Part shown: positions 45,524 through 53,800 of the stretch, piece by piece
Layout of the letters: each line of letters begins with the position of its first letter
Numbering within the stretch: position 1 is the first letter of the stretch
NCBI GenBank assembly: GCA_023140195.1
Contig: JAGLME010000001.1
Coordinates: 62,001-126,000 of the forward strand
DNA: 64,000 nucleotides
DNA from: Thermoplasmata archaeon
GTDB lineage: Archaea > Thermoplasmatota > Thermoplasmata > RBG-16-68-12 > SOIM01
Direction: 5' to 3'
Notes under the pieces: model-generated
The model's input: only the letters and a program-made list of their open reading frames with translations
The model's database searches: none
Told to the model about the DNA's origin: nothing
Translations under genes and position numbers: made by a program

Positions 45524-45800
45524 TCGGGTTCGTTATCGGGTGTGATTATAGAAATGCGCATAACAATCTTGTCTTGGAGACAGAAAACCCTCGAATATGC
45601 TGAGACAATATTGATGAGAATAAAATACAATGAGAAAATAATCACCTAGTGTCCCCATTTCTTGTGTTTCTGCTGAGTTAGGATCAGGTCTCAGATGAGG
45701 TATCTTCCATCGGGATCTCCATGGTTCAATGTGTGAATCTCGAAGAGAAGAATAGGGGTGGAAGTTCGCTCACAGATGTTTTCAGACCATCAGTGTTGAC
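45524..45800. other. AT-rich gene-free stretch before the transposase remnant
   Basis: No gene found on either strand. Many short stops in all frames; no tRNA or clear repeat was seen. Confidence 0.4.
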
Positions 45801-46046
45801 CTAAAACTCCTCCGGCATCTCCTTCTGGAACCTGACCATCATGGACCATTCCTTGGGTCCCTTCTTTCTCGCAGTGTGATTCTTCCTTATCTTGAGAAAG
45901 GGCTTGCCCTTCATCCTCCCAATGAGAGAGGCCATCTTCCTTGAGGTGTATCCCCAGTCTCCCAGTACCTTCTCCGATAGCCCTTCCTGAACCTCCTGTA
46001 CTTCAGCCCCCTGTACTGCTCTTCTTCCCGACTCTTCCAGATCCCT
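45801..46046 (-). pseudogene. C-terminal fragment of a DDE transposase
   Basis: An 81-codon open frame without any start codon. It reads RDLEESGRRAVQGAEVQEVQ, then EKVLGDWGYTSRKMASLIGR, KGKPFLKIRKNHTARKKGPK, EWSMMVRFQKEMPEEF and a TAG stop. The pattern GD.GY.S, KP...KNH..RKKG...W..MV..F....EEF is the end of the catalytic region of archaeal IS4/IS5-type transposases (a usual continuation would be YHRRS..E). The 5' part ends at a TGA, beyond which traces may continue in other frames up to about 46110, and the 3' part is lost. No inverted repeats of an intact element were found. Confidence 0.6.
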
Positions 46047-46308
46047 TCATTATCCTTATCCCATCCCGTCGACCAAAGGGAAATGGTCACCGACAATCTG
46101 ATGTCCATCCCATTCCATCACAGAACCCGGAGACCGTCATCTCCTTCTGGTTCTGACAACATTTGTTGATGGCGTTTCCTTCTGCAAATCTTGCGGAGGG
46201 TTCAGAACAAAGCAACTCTACAATGGCTATGGGGGGTTTCGGTCGACATTTCCATTGTGGCAACTATTTAATATCCCAAGATATATGTGGGTAAGAGATG
46301 GGATAAGC

Positions 46309-46566
46309 ATGTTGGAAGAAATTTCTGAGCTCGTCGGGTTGCAGGTATACACTCACGAGGGGATTTTCCTGGGGAACGTTAACAATCTCGTCGTGGATAT
46401 TGATGACAGTCAAGTGGAGGGTCTGTTCATAGGTGACACGAATCCTCTTCTTGTTGAAGGTTCAAGGGCGGTCAGCGTTCCGTACCGATGGATCCAGTCT
46501 GTCGGTGACATCGTGATTCTGAGGTACTTTCCCAAGAGGGTCAGCCTGAAGAAGAAGGCCAAGTGA
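46309..46566 (+). CDS. PRC-barrel domain protein
   Basis: 85 residues, all PRC-barrel: ISELVGLQVYTHEGIFLGNV, then VVDIDDSQVEGLFIG, AVSVPYRWIQSVGDIVILRY and a lysine-rich end. In archaea small PRC-barrel proteins occur near cell-division and RNA-processing genes. The start at 46309 is chosen because transcription from TTAATATCCC (46267-46275) begins near 46297; the frame is open 18 codons earlier across the TATA box. Exact role unknown. Confidence 0.8.
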   Translation: MLEEISELVGLQVYTHEGIFLGNVNNLVVDIDDSQVEGLFIGDTNPLLVEGSRAVSVPYRWIQSVGDIVILRYFPKRVSLKKKAK

Positions 46567-46634
46567 GCTCCCGGCATCCCGGGCATGGCGCTAGCTGTCG
46601 TTAGTCTTTTATTTGCAGTTCTATATTCACAGTC

Positions 46635-46745
46635 ATGAGCAGTGAGGCAGAACCGTCCGGCTTGTGGCCTGCCTCATTCATCAGGGGAGGCTGGGGAAGA
46701 TGGCATTTACTTCGAAGTTCCCTCGCAAGGGGAGTATTCCGATGA
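46635..46745 (+). CDS. Candidate leader micro-ORF coupled to the ParB-like gene
   Basis: 36 residues (MSSEAEPSGLWPASFIRGGW...). Its ATG coincides with the transcript start predicted from CTTTTATTTG (46606-46615). Its TGA overlaps the ATG of the ParB-like gene (ATGA at 46742), the usual sign of translational coupling. The peptide is basic and Trp-rich at the C-terminal half and resembles no family. The alternative reading is an untranslated leader with a chance frame. Confidence 0.3.
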   Translation: MSSEAEPSGLWPASFIRGGWGRWHLLRSSLARGVFR

Positions 46746-47140
46746 GATGCAGGTTCGCTATCATGGAGATCGAAGACCTCAGGATTCACGAAGCTATCCA
46801 GGATGAACTACTGGGGGATTTCATTAACATGCTCAGAGACGATGGCGTGTTCAAGGTCCCGATACTCGTGGATGAGAATGATTACGTGGTTCTGGACGGA
46901 CATCACAGGGTGGAAGCTCTCAGGAGAATGGGATACACCAAGATACCTGTCTACCTCGTCGATTACTGGGACGACGCGATCGAGGTTACGGCCTGGCCCG
47001 AGGCCGAGATCAAGAACATCACGAAGGACACGATCCTGGAGATGGGAAAGAGCGATGACGTTTTCCCTCCAAAGACCTCGAAGCACACGGTGAAAGCCAA
47101 ACTTGAGGAACATCACATACCGCTGGAAGAGCTCAGGTAA
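46742..47140 (+). CDS. ParB/Srx-like domain protein
   Basis: 132 residues. The core has the ParB N-terminal (sulfiredoxin-like) signature: VPILVDENDYVVLDGHHRVE, i.e. the DGHHR phosphate-binding motif, and MGYTKIPVYLVDYWDD. In ParB relatives this pocket binds or cleaves nucleotides. There is no DNA-binding helix-turn-helix and no ParA partner, so it is not a partition protein of the usual kind. The ATG at 46742 has AGGGGAG seven bases upstream; the frame is open to 46664. Confidence 0.75.
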   Translation: MRCRFAIMEIEDLRIHEAIQDELLGDFINMLRDDGVFKVPILVDENDYVVLDGHHRVEALRRMGYTKIPVYLVDYWDDAIEVTAWPEAEIKNITKDTILEMGKSDDVFPPKTSKHTVKAKLEEHHIPLEELR

Positions 47141-47158
47141 AGGATTGCCTCTCTGATA

Positions 47159-47635
47159 TCAGATCCTAGTATAGCCCCATATTGTCAATACTAATCCTAC
47201 AAGGAACAGCACCAGTGCAAGAATGAAGTTGGTCGTCGGGACCCTTTCAACTGTCGCTGGGTCTATCTTCTCAGTATCCTCGTTATAGTTTCCCATGACG
47301 TAGCCAATCCCCAAGAAACCGTAGAACTTGCCCTCCACTATCACTTCCTGCCCTTCGGAGATCGTCTCGTTACCTATTGACACCCGAATATTCCCAGCAA
47401 GTCCTTCGAAGCCCTCGATGGTGATGGCCGGCCTCTGAGTGATGAAGTCCCTCTCGATGAACTCCTTCACGGTGCCTTTGAACCTGAGAGGTGGATCGTT
47501 GGACGGATTGTAGACCCTTGCCTTCTGACCGGCCTCCTCGGGAGTGTCAATATCCACCAGCGGATAGAGGAAAGGCATCAGTATCAAGCCCAGAGCCATC
47601 AGTGCGATCCCCAATCCAAGTATCCCTCGATTCAT
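47159..47635 (-). CDS. Membrane protein with an OB-fold-like loop
   Basis: 158 residues with two transmembrane helices: residues 2-25 (LGLGIALMALGLILMPFLYP) and about 133-157 (NFILALVLFLVGLVLTIWGY). Between them lies a beta-rich domain (VKEFIERDFITQ, GNIRVSIGNETISEGQEVIV) of the OB fold seen in CcmE/NfeD-like proteins, probably on the outer face. No catalytic residues. Unknown function; monocistronic or following the Trm56 gene. Confidence 0.6.
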   Translation of the reverse strand: MNRGILGLGIALMALGLILMPFLYPLVDIDTPEEAGQKARVYNPSNDPPLRFKGTVKEFIERDFITQRPAITIEGFEGLAGNIRVSIGNETISEGQEVIVEGKFYGFLGIGYVMGNYNEDTEKIDPATVERVPTTNFILALVLFLVGLVLTIWGYTRI

Positions 47636-47673
47636 GGTAACACACCATCGAATGGAAACAGATAAGACTTGTG

Positions 47674-48714
47674 TCAGGTGGCTAATCGGTCAAGGTCGGT
47701 TGAAGCAATATCCTCCACTTCCTGATACAGGACCTGAAGCCTCTCTGCGGCCTTGTCCAGTCCTTTCTCCTTGAGCTTCTGGATCTCCCTATCGATGGGG
47801 ACCTTCTTGTCGTCCTCCACCAGCTTGTCCGCGATGCACACTATCTTCTCTTCAAGAGTTGTGGGTATCATATCCTTCTCAGGCAGTCCAAGCTCGGCAG
47901 CCCCTTTGGAGTTCAGACCGCCACCAACATGCCTCTCAACGATAAGAACGATGTTCTCAGGGAATCCAAGCCCTCTCAGTATCTCGGCACCTTCATACCC
48001 GTGACCAGGGCCGTGTGTCTTCGTCCGGCCAATGTCATGCAGCATGGCTGCTGTCCTGACCAGCTCCACATCTGCATCACACGATTTGGCGATCTCCACC
48101 GCAACCTCGGCGACTGCTCTTACATGCGATATCACATAATCTTCGCAGCCGACCTCCATCAGCAGTCTCCGGCACTCCTCGTCGCTCAGGTATCCTCTGT
48201 CCACGTCGATAACGATTTTTCCATTCCCCACGGGGATGACCCTCATTCTCCCCTTGAAGTTTCGACCCGTCCAGGCAGAATCCGTCAGTCTATCCAGGAA
48301 TATTGCCAATGCAGCGACCTCTGAATGTGGCTGATTGGTCACTGAAACGTTGAAATCCGAGAGCTTGTACACCTCCGGAGGCACCTTTTCCGCACCCACG
48401 ATGACCAGGACATTCTCCTTCGGGATTCCACCGATCACCTTCTCCAGAGGCTCCCCGTACATGGTCAGGTGAACCACTGCCCCTTCCCACTTCCGGACGA
48501 ATTCCTTCCATTTGACCTCCGTCCGCACCGAGAAGTTGCCCCCGAACTTCTGAGTGACCTCTTTCACTGCCTTTTCCAGTCTCGGGTGCTTTTCAGAGAT
48601 CACGACCGATCGTGCGCCCAGGGCCCTTGCGACCAGGGCAATGTGGGTGGTCATCCTTCTGTCCCTTCCAGGCCGGTGACCTAATCTCAGAACAGTGATG
48701 TCGTGCTCTTCCAT
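47674..48714 (-). CDS. trm56: tRNA (cytidine-56-2'-O)-methyltransferase Trm56 fused to an HD domain
   Basis: 346 residues. Residues 1-175 are the SPOUT-fold aTrm56, with the N-terminal VLRLGHRPGRDRRMTTHIAL and NVLVIVGAEKVPPEVY and SVTNQPHSEVAALAIFLDRL as the SAM knot; it methylates C56 in the T-loop of tRNA. Residues about 190-330 form an HD domain (MLHDIGRTKTHGPGHGYEGA), a metal phosphohydrolase fold. The fusion is known from Thermoplasma-type archaea. The ATG at 48714 is about three bases after the transcript start predicted from TATA at 48739. Confidence 0.9.
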   Translation of the reverse strand: MEEHDITVLRLGHRPGRDRRMTTHIALVARALGARSVVISEKHPRLEKAVKEVTQKFGGNFSVRTEVKWKEFVRKWEGAVVHLTMYGEPLEKVIGGIPKENVLVIVGAEKVPPEVYKLSDFNVSVTNQPHSEVAALAIFLDRLTDSAWTGRNFKGRMRVIPVGNGKIVIDVDRGYLSDEECRRLLMEVGCEDYVISHVRAVAEVAVEIAKSCDADVELVRTAAMLHDIGRTKTHGPGHGYEGAEILRGLGFPENIVLIVERHVGGGLNSKGAAELGLPEKDMIPTTLEEKIVCIADKLVEDDKKVPIDREIQKLKEKGLDKAAERLQVLYQEVEDIASTDLDRLAT

Positions 48715-48738
48715 CCTCTTCTGGGATATCTGGAGACT

Positions 48739-48747
48739 GATAAAAAG
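48739..48747 (-). promoter_or_regulatory. TATA box of trm56
   Basis: Minus-strand CTTTTTATC; predicts a leaderless message from about 48717. Confidence 0.5.
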
Positions 48748-48822
48748 ATAGTGCAGGCTATTCTTCCCACACAGAAATGGGATACTCAGCTATTCATGAG
48801 AAAGTCTCAGTCTTTTTGTAAC

Positions 48823-48840
48823 CCCCGCATGCATACGGGG
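48823..48840. other. Inverted repeat between trm56 and the toxin-antitoxin pair
   Basis: CCCCG-CATGCATA-CGGGG, a five-base stem with an eight-base loop whose centre (ATGCAT) is itself palindromic. It lies upstream of both divergent promoters; it could be a regulator site or an RNA hairpin. Confidence 0.3.
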
Positions 48841-48924
48841 TCCGGTGATGTTGCGACCTTCCAACATTGCATATGATAATAACATACTTATACTACATAC
48901 GTACATGACATATTGAGTGTTTGG

Positions 48925-49209
48925 ATGATATATCCCCTCTTCCACGACCTGCCCCTGGTCCCTACCCGGTCTGCGATGACTGAACTGTACAATAACAGCC
49001 TTGATCTCTTTGCCGTACTTGACGTGTTGGAACTCGGATATGATTGTTCAAAAGGCAGAAGGTCGAAAGGAATCCTTGAGAGGTGTTTAGACAAAGGAAA
49101 GAAGACGATCAGGGTCGTGGTAGTGAAATCATGGAACCACTCTCTGGATTCCGAAGTCTGGGTAATAACCCATGTAGGAATGACATCCAAGTCTAAGGTG
49201 AGGAAATGA
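48925..49209 (+). CDS. Candidate toxin of a type II toxin-antitoxin pair
   Basis: 94 residues from ATG 48925 (a second ATG at 48976 would give 77 residues). Small alpha/beta protein: LYNNSLDLFAVLDVLELGYD, then RRSKGILERCLDKGKKTIRV, and the end strand SEVWVITHVGMTSKSK. The size and the end strand resemble RelE/MqsR-like or DUF4258 ribonuclease toxins, but I cannot assign a family. The TATA element CTTATAC (48887-48893) predicts a short leader. Its stop overlaps the next ATG (ATGA), and that gene encodes a DNA-binding antitoxin-like protein. Confidence 0.5.
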   Translation: MIYPLFHDLPLVPTRSAMTELYNNSLDLFAVLDVLELGYDCSKGRRSKGILERCLDKGKKTIRVVVVKSWNHSLDSEVWVITHVGMTSKSKVRK

Positions 49210-49520
49210 AGAAAGAAGGAATGGTATGTGTGACCTGCGGCAAGACCGCCAAAACGGCCAAGCTTCGCTTTCAAGGAGCTGAAATCGACGGATGGAGATG
49301 TTCTTGTGGCGAGGAATACTTCGATCCGGAGCAAGCACAGAGGATACTGCTGTTCAACAAGATACTGACGAAGGAGTACAAGATCAAGCTAGGTCAAATC
49401 CGAAGCAATCTCATAGTCCGTATCCCCACTGAACTGTCAGAAGTATTGGGTTTGCACAAGGGTGAGAAGGTCCTGCTTAGGGCAGATGGAGAAAAGAAGT
49501 TGCACATCGAGACTGCTTGA
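49206..49520 (+). CDS. Antitoxin-like protein: Zn-finger plus AbrB fold
   Basis: 104 residues. The N-terminal zinc site CVTCGK...CSCGEEY resembles the YgiT/MqsA type. The C-terminal RSNLIVRIPTELSEVLGLHK followed by GEKVLLRADGEKKLHIE is an AbrB/SpoVT swapped-hairpin DNA-binding domain. This combination is that of antitoxins that repress their own operon. It overlaps the upstream small protein by four bases. Confidence 0.7.
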   Translation: MKKEGMVCVTCGKTAKTAKLRFQGAEIDGWRCSCGEEYFDPEQAQRILLFNKILTKEYKIKLGQIRSNLIVRIPTELSEVLGLHKGEKVLLRADGEKKLHIETA

Positions 49521-49616
49521 TTTGCATTGCCGCAGATCCCGCCCTGAGATGAGAGCCCGTTGGGAGCTAGGTGGCTTGGGCGAGGACTCGCAATCGGTGT
49601 AGAATGACCTGGTTTC

Positions 49617-50258
49617 TCACTCTTCCCAAAGCATCGAATACAAGAACAAGGCGACGCTCGCGTTCGTCAGGACTATGATCGGCAGCAATGTTAGCGGGAC
49701 TGTCAGATCTATGTCCTCAGTGTTCGGCCAGTTCATTATCAAAGGCACAAAAAGCAGAATGAACAGAACCATGACGAGTATGCCCGACATGAAGCGAGAA
49801 CTCCTTTCGGTCAACGAAGTAGGGCGGATCCTGAGGTCGTCGAGAAGATAGAAAAAAGCTACCAGGGCGGATATGATCAACGCAGGGACTGCCAGCCCGA
49901 TTAGGAGCATATTGCCAGGCATTATGACGAACAAAAAGAAGAATGCGCCCAGGCCCACGAAGCCCATTCCAGAAACTGTAGCAAGTTTGCTCTTGTCGAA
50001 CTCGTCCAGTTCTACGTATTCGTCGTCGGAACCTCCGCCGGAAGAAGTGCTAGAGGGTCTGTTCTCAAAAGGACTGCCGCCATCACCAATGTCGCTAGAT
50101 CTGGCAGGAGTGGTCCCCCTCTCGAACGGATTGTCGTCGTCCGCGATAGGCGGCGGAGGGACAGCCCTGGCTGGCTTAGTAGCTTCTCTTTTAGCAACCT
50201 TGCCCTTGTCGGCGGGACGGTTCTCAAAGGGGTTCTCCTCCCATTCTTCATCCGCCAC
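49617..50258 (-). CDS. Four-helix membrane protein with NPF-type motifs
   Basis: 213 residues. Residues 1-90 are polar and disordered, with three copies of a short motif: NPFENRP, NPFERG and SPFENRP. Four transmembrane segments follow from about residue 95 (GMGFVGLGAFFFLFVIM, LLIGLAVPALIISALVAFFY, FMSGILVMVLFILLFVPLIM, LTLLPIIVLTNASVALFLYS). Likely a membrane anchor whose N-terminal motifs recruit a partner. The gene begins 12 bases after the winged-helix regulator and so is co-transcribed with it. Confidence 0.6.
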   Translation of the reverse strand: MADEEWEENPFENRPADKGKVAKREATKPARAVPPPPIADDDNPFERGTTPARSSDIGDGGSPFENRPSSTSSGGGSDDEYVELDEFDKSKLATVSGMGFVGLGAFFFLFVIMPGNMLLIGLAVPALIISALVAFFYLLDDLRIRPTSLTERSSRFMSGILVMVLFILLFVPLIMNWPNTEDIDLTVPLTLLPIIVLTNASVALFLYSMLWEE

Positions 50259-50270
50259 TTGGATCCCTCT

Positions 50271-50762
50271 CTAGATATGCCGCTCGATTCTGTGACCTCT
50301 GCACTCCAGATTGGCTGATCTCTTGACCAGACCTTTAAGCATTGTCTGGGTGACCTTCAACTTCTCCGCCACATCTCCAATGAACGTCCCATCTTCTCCC
50401 ACGAACTTGTAGATCTTCTTCTCCAGTCTATCGAACTCATCATCATTCATCACGGCCGCGGCAAGGACGTCGGTTATCTCGTGGATGGTCGAGGAAGCGT
50501 CGATGTGGAATGAGCTGTAGAAACCGTGGTACGCTTTCTCGGGTTCCGATTCGGAGGACTGCCATTTGGTCTCCACCAGGTTCATCTTCTCGAAGAACTT
50601 GAGCGCCTCCAGACCTGCATTGCCGAACTTGTTCTCGATATCCTTCTCAGTACACCAATTCTCGGTGACCTCCTTAAAGACCTCTCTCTTCACTTCTGAA
50701 TCGATGGCTCTGAGTATGGGCACGAGCTCTGCGGCCTCGCTAACTACCTTGATTCGGTTCAT
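50271..50762 (-). CDS. ArsR-like winged-helix regulator
   Basis: 163 residues. Two winged-helix-like halves: residues 10-65 (LRAIDSEVKREVFKEVTENW) and 100-160 (DGTFIGDVAEKLKVTQTMLK). These resemble archaeal ArsR/DUF-type transcription regulators. The ATG at 50762 coincides with the transcript start predicted from ACTTATATGG (50781-50790 read on the opposite strand), so leaderless. It probably regulates itself and the membrane protein gene downstream. Confidence 0.65.
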   Translation of the reverse strand: MNRIKVVSEAAELVPILRAIDSEVKREVFKEVTENWCTEKDIENKFGNAGLEALKFFEKMNLVETKWQSSESEPEKAYHGFYSSFHIDASSTIHEITDVLAAAVMNDDEFDRLEKKIYKFVGEDGTFIGDVAEKLKVTQTMLKGLVKRSANLECRGHRIERHI

Positions 50763-50892
50763 ATGAACCCACGTATATTGACTTATATGGATAAAAAGGT
50801 TTATGATGAGGTTAGCTCAAATCTGGGTCATGCCAGTGCTGGTTTCTTGCATTGTATGGCGAAATCTGGTGATATGCTGACTTTGGAGTCCC

Positions 50893-53800
50893 CTAATGGT
50901 CCAATCGGATCGACTTCTCTCTTCTTCTCTTGGTCATTCTCCTAGACGCGAGTCCTAGGAATAGCACACTCAGGAAAGGAGGCAGAATGTCCGAGAACTC
51001 CGGCACGTTCTCGAAGTACACTCGGGTCTCGTCATCGAAGGACTCGTAGCCTCTCCAATTCAGAGCTGTCCAGTCCTCTTGTGAGGCTGAATATGTGGAT
51101 GTCAGATAGGTCTTTGACAATCCATCGGTTGACATGGTGATTGTGGACCAAGAGCTGCCGCCCCATTTCTTACAGCGGACCTGGTTGCTCCTGATGTAGA
51201 ACGCGTACAGATCATCGTTCGAGGTCAGAATGCTCAGCGTGGGGTACCCGTTAGCGCTCTCGACAGTCTCCGGATCGGATGATCCATCTGTCCAAGACCC
51301 CGATGTGGTCTTGTATCTGTATTTGACGTATCCATTGGTATCGCTGTAAATGAGGTGTACGGTGTTTGAGGAATCCACGACCGCTGACGGCCCCCTGTTG
51401 GTCTTGCTCGCAGTTGTTGTTACTATAGAAACCTCGTTTGCGTCCCACGATGAGCCGCCCGCATCATATCCCCTTCCTTCGATGTTGCCGTCCGCATACC
51501 AGATCGCATAAACATCTCCGCTGCCGAGCGGATATATCATCGGATAGACGTAGTTGTTGGTGACATCACCAGCGGTTCTCATGACCGTTCGGCTGTCCCA
51601 TGCAGAGATGTCATCCGTGTTGGTCGACCTTACCGCGGCGCAGTTATAATTGGTTTCCTGGCTGCTCGATATCACCCAGAGATATCCGCTCGAGTCCTGG
51701 CTGATGAAAGCCACCTTGGATCCGAGGCTGCTCCCCGAGACTGTGACCGTGTATTCGGACCCCCAGGAGATGGAAGTGCCTGAAATCGTCCCCTTCCTGG
51801 TTAGTACCGTCGCGTCGCTCGCAGATGTGTCCCCGACCACGTAGACCGCTGAGTTGCCGGAATCGTACCATACGGATGGATAGAGAACGCCAGACGTGGA
51901 GAACGCGGAGACAGCAGTATTTGTCCAGTCATCACCTTCATCACTGTATTCGTACATGGTCTTGCCCTGGACTCCGTCATAATAGAAGCTCCAGAAGTAT
52001 GTGCCATCGTGGAACACCTTCCTCTGAGTCGAGTAGGCAGTGGTTGTTGCGGCGTTGTTCGTGTTCTGGACGAGGTACACCGTTCTTGTCCCCGATCTGC
52101 TCTGCCACGCTGTCTGAAGCGAATTGCTGTCACCCAATCTTCTCCAGTCTGTCATATCGAACAGCATCTCCGTGTTGTTCATAGAGCCGAAAAGCCAGGT
52201 TGGAACAGACATCTCAATGCTGTCCATGTTCTTCTCTGCTGGAATGCTCATGAGGAAGTCCCATCCCTGTCCCCATTCGAAGATCGACTTGTTCAATATC
52301 ACGCCATTCCTGCCTGTGACCTGTATCATATAGTCTGGGATCATTGGAAAGCTGTTGATGTGAGCACCGTCCACGTCGCTGGTGTTGGAGTCGATGTAGA
52401 TCCTCAGGAAATCCTCGCCCGTTCTCTTTTCCTTCCATAGCCTCGGGGCCGCTGGAACGTTGGCCGGTTCTCCCTGGGCTAATGACTTCACCATCTTTCT
52501 CGGAACGCTGGACCCTTCCAGCATCTCTCCAAAGACCCTGGCATAGAAGAAGGTCTCGTTGAGGGTTGGTTCAAGTGATGCCGAGTACTCCTTGATGTCC
52601 CGACTGCCCTGGTCCAGAGGGAGGTTCTGATCATCGATCTCAGCCTCTCCGCTCCAATCCCCGAACCATCCATCGATCTTCTTCTCGCTAGGGGCGCTCT
52701 GATAATAGCATTTGACACTCTCTCCGCGTATCTTCACTGGCCTGTCCGCTTGCACCTCGTTTAGTGTGAAGATGATCAGGTCTCCTGGGTGTGCCGTCAA
52801 AGATGACAATCCAACCGTTCTGACGGCTACCTGGGATGAGGGGAGGTTGAATGGAGCAACAGATTCAAGTTGTCCCAGGCCTTCCATAGTGACCGACACA
52901 GAATTGACAGCGACCTCTGAACCCCTCGCTGCGAAGGTCAACTGGACCAAATCCTGTTGAACTGAGGTAATGATGCAGTCCTCCTCCACGGCCTGGAATG
53001 TGACCTCCAGTGCTCCGACTTCTTCTTTGAAGTGAAGAGAAGAATCCAGCCCTCCGCCTTCGAAATCGTCTGTATGTATCGCGAAGATGCTGTCTTCAGA
53101 TATTGACCCCGCAAGAAACAACGGAATCTGAGCTTCAAGGTTACTGCCTGAGACAGCGGCGTCTATCCTTCCGATCGTCGTGAAGGCCGACCAGTTCTGC
53201 TGGTCCCCCGGTTGGAATTCAAGCAAACTGGCAACCTTGACCGAGTTGGAGCCTCCGTAGATCTCTATCGCATAATCCACACCCAGACCCTCGTGAAGAT
53301 AACCTGTGGCCACTGAACTATCAGCATCCACGAAAAGGTAGAAGGCGTCATATCCAGTGGGATCCCCCAGTGCGGTCCCCCGAACGGTCATCAAGACGGA
53401 CAGGACCCCCTTCTCTGACAGCACAGCGTACGTTTGCAGGTCCACGTCACTATTCTCGCTCGAGGCAGGTTCATTGTACCGCTCGACTCCCGACCAGTCT
53501 GCCAGTTGTCCATCAACGGTTATCCTCGAAGGTTTCCTCGGCTCCTCGGGTATCAATGAGATACTTACCGAGAACAGGAAGAGAAGTCCCATTATGATTG
53601 CGCTGTATCTAACTAGGGCTAGCTTCCTTCTCCGAGGTCTTCTTCCTCTCGGATCTTCAAACCCTTCGTCCATGTATTCGAAATCGCCAATCTCGGTACC
53701 ATTGATCATTCCATTGGTTCTGCCAATACCATTGATGAGACCATTTGTCCGGCCGTTACCATTGATGAGACCATTTGTCCGGCCGTTACCATTGATGAGA

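Noticed and set aside
50763-50945. 60-codon plus-strand frame between the winged-helix regulator and the 1079-residue protein
   Set aside because: Its start is within the predicted regulator promoter and its end is antisense to the C-terminus of the large protein.
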